From: Roseovarius litoreus
GTDB taxonomy: Bacteria > Pseudomonadota > Alphaproteobacteria > Rhodobacterales > Rhodobacteraceae
Length of the DNA: 64,000 nucleotides
Reading direction: 5' to 3'
NCBI RefSeq assembly: GCF_900142765.1
Contig: NZ_FRCB01000005.1
Coordinates: 62,001-126,000, forward strand
The position numbers and the translations under genes are program-made. Position 1 is the stretch's first letter, and every line of letters begins with the position of its first letter. Below are positions 63,253 to 64,000 of this stretch, piece after piece. The notes beneath the pieces are model-generated. The model did no database searches and had not been told where the DNA came from. It saw only the letters and a program-made list of their open reading frames with translations.

Positions 63253-63280
63253 TTGAAAAGTAAATTTTTTCAGGCATGAT
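63253..63280 (+). promoter_or_regulatory. possible usg promoter
   Basis: TTGAAA, 16-base spacer, CATGAT in an AT-rich stretch 42 bases upstream of the usg ATG. The -10 is weak. Confidence 0.35.
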
Positions 63281-63321
63281 TCCCGTACAATCAAGAAACG
63301 GCGACCAACAGGAGCAGATCC

Positions 63322-63591
63322 ATGGCGATGAGCGAGACCGAAATGATGCTGAAGGGCTACGGGCTGACCACGGCGGAATTCTATTACCGCATGCCCGATT
63401 ACACCCATGTGCTGAACACCTTCATCTGGCAGGATTACGACACGGCGCCCGATCATCCGCGCCTGTTCAAATTCGTCGAGTTCTGGCAGGATGAGATCGA
63501 GGGTCCGCTGCATTCGGTCAAGTTCACCCATCGCAAGCTGATCGCGCCGGGGGAATGGCGCCAGGTCGTGGGCGAATTCACCCTGCACTGA
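63322..63591 (+). CDS. usg: Usg family protein
   Basis: An 89-residue protein, beginning MAMSETEMMLKGYGLTTAEF and containing YRMPDYTHVLNTFIWQDYD, a pattern typical of the short alphaproteobacterial Usg family, first noted next to tryptophan-synthesis genes. Here it is not beside trp genes. It has no signal or membrane segment. AACAGGAGC upstream is a good Shine-Dalgarno; ATG 63328 is an alternative start. Function not established. Confidence 0.85.
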   Translation: MAMSETEMMLKGYGLTTAEFYYRMPDYTHVLNTFIWQDYDTAPDHPRLFKFVEFWQDEIEGPLHSVKFTHRKLIAPGEWRQVVGEFTLH

Positions 63592-63640
63592 ACGCCGCAT
63601 CCTGCGTTTCTTCTGGCCGGAAATATCCCGGGGGAGGCGT

Positions 63641-63685
63641 TGAAATCCCCCTTGAGGGATTTCAACGGCGGGGGCAGAGCCCCCA
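63641..63685. repeat. two adjacent hairpins in an intergenic mosaic
   Basis: TTGAAATCCC, CCTTGA, GGGATTTCAA (63641-63666) is a perfect 10-bp stem; GGGGGC-AGA-GCCCCC-type (63671-63685) follows at once. The preceding GGAAATATCCCGGGGGAGGCG stretch resembles an intergenic repeat I associate with Rhodobacteraceae; it may act as a terminator region between usg and the convergent SYLF gene, though no T-run follows. Confidence 0.5.
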
Positions 63686-63719
63686 AGCCTGTCTTGCCAC
63701 CGGACGGATCAGGGGCGGA

Positions 63720-64000
63720 TCAGGGGATGATGCGCGTATATTTGATGCCTTCGAGCGATGCGCCGGCCATGGCGCCCGCCTGGCCGAAGATCACCGCGAC
63801 CACGGGGGCCGTGCTGGTGGTCGTGTCGGCGCGGATATTCTCGCCGCGATCGTTGAACACATATTCGATATCGGCGCCGGCCACCCAGCCCGAGGACCGG
63901 CGGAACCGCTCCAGCGCGTCTTCGGTCATGAAGAACAGCACATGGGCGAATTGCTGCGCGCCGATCTGCAGCCCGACGCTGCCCTTGGTTGCGGAATAAT
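63720..64000 (-). CDS. SYLF (Ysc84-like) domain protein, 5' partial
   Basis: The C-terminal ~93 residues of a gene running off the window end. The visible part, KGSVGLQIGAQQFAHVLFFM then LERFRRSSGWVAGADIEYVF and GQAGAMAGASLEGIKYTRI, is the end of the SYLF lipid-binding domain, found in small secreted or lipid-anchored bacterial proteins. No signal can be seen because the start is missing. Convergent with usg. Confidence 0.82.
   Translation of the reverse strand, partial: YSATKGSVGLQIGAQQFAHVLFFMTEDALERFRRSSGWVAGADIEYVFNDRGENIRADTTTSTAPVVAVIFGQAGAMAGASLEGIKYTRIIP

Overview
The window is a gene-dense, GC-rich piece of an alphaproteobacterial chromosome, almost certainly from the order Rhodobacterales (Roseobacter group). 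This rests on protein styles (single-cysteine DksA, double-length dCTP deaminase, TakP-like TRAP transporter with very large membrane subunits, DUF2927 lipoprotein, Usg protein, olsB) and on conserved clusters such as argS-SPOR-nagZ-scpA-scpB and yceD-rpmF-plsX-fabH-ihfA-merR. I see no insertion sequence, prophage, CRISPR array or rRNA operon. Two tRNA genes are present, Pro(GGG) and Arg(ACG).

Layout. 1-6.2 kb: the end of a ccdA-like gene, a membrane-anchored alpha/beta hydrolase overlapping a cytochrome P450, then on the opposite strand a Rieske oxygenase with a tiny co-translated partner and an HTH regulator. 6.2-8.8 kb: ilvI-ilvH behind a complete transcription-attenuation leader (promoter, 15-residue Leu-Val-Val-Ile-Val leader peptide, antiterminator, terminator). 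8.9-15.8 kb: a Cache-domain two-component system divergent from a three-gene TRAP transporter. 15.8-19.7 kb: VWA protein, small membrane protein, DUF2927 lipoprotein and MoxR ATPase on one strand. 19.8-22.3 kb: dksA, an FAD monooxygenase and xthA. 22.3-25.0 kb: an AT-rich region with two DnaA boxes, then a three-gene operon: a 98-residue protein made of 21-residue repeats, a 361-residue protein of unknown function and an EamA-type exporter. 25-34.7 kb: erpA-like gene, dgt, an Na+/H+ antiporter, a degenerate SDR, argS, SPOR protein, nagZ, scpA, scpB and a 66-residue protein. 34.7-41 kb: dCTP deaminase, tRNA-Pro and the ribosome/lipid operon, with bamE on the other strand. 41-49.5 kb: olsB, an ABC-F ATPase, a potassium channel, an SDR, an AbrB-type membrane protein, a two-subunit molybdenum hydroxylase and tRNA-Arg. 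49.5-53.1 kb: histidine kinase, flavin disulfide reductase and a TVP38/TMEM64 membrane protein. 53.3-57.8 kb: rpmH-rnpA-yidD, trmJ, ctaA and an M32 carboxypeptidase. 57.8-64 kb: an isolated sugar transferase/Wza-like export pair, gyrA, usg and a partial SYLF-domain gene.

Most genes are housekeeping. The strongest candidate for an undescribed system is the operon at 22.6-25.0 kb. The repeat protein keeps the same peptide four times with different synonymous codons, so selection acts on the peptide. Its neighbours look like a possible modifying enzyme and a membrane exporter, an arrangement that recalls ribosomally made, modified peptides, although no function can be proved here.

A second signal is an 11-bp tandem DNA repeat (consensus GTCGGTATCAC) at three gene boundaries (41.8, 43.7 and 54.3 kb). 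The ilv leader and a palindrome overlapping the -10 box of the SDR gene at 45.4 kb are the clearest regulatory sites. All functional calls come from reading motifs and context; no database search was run.
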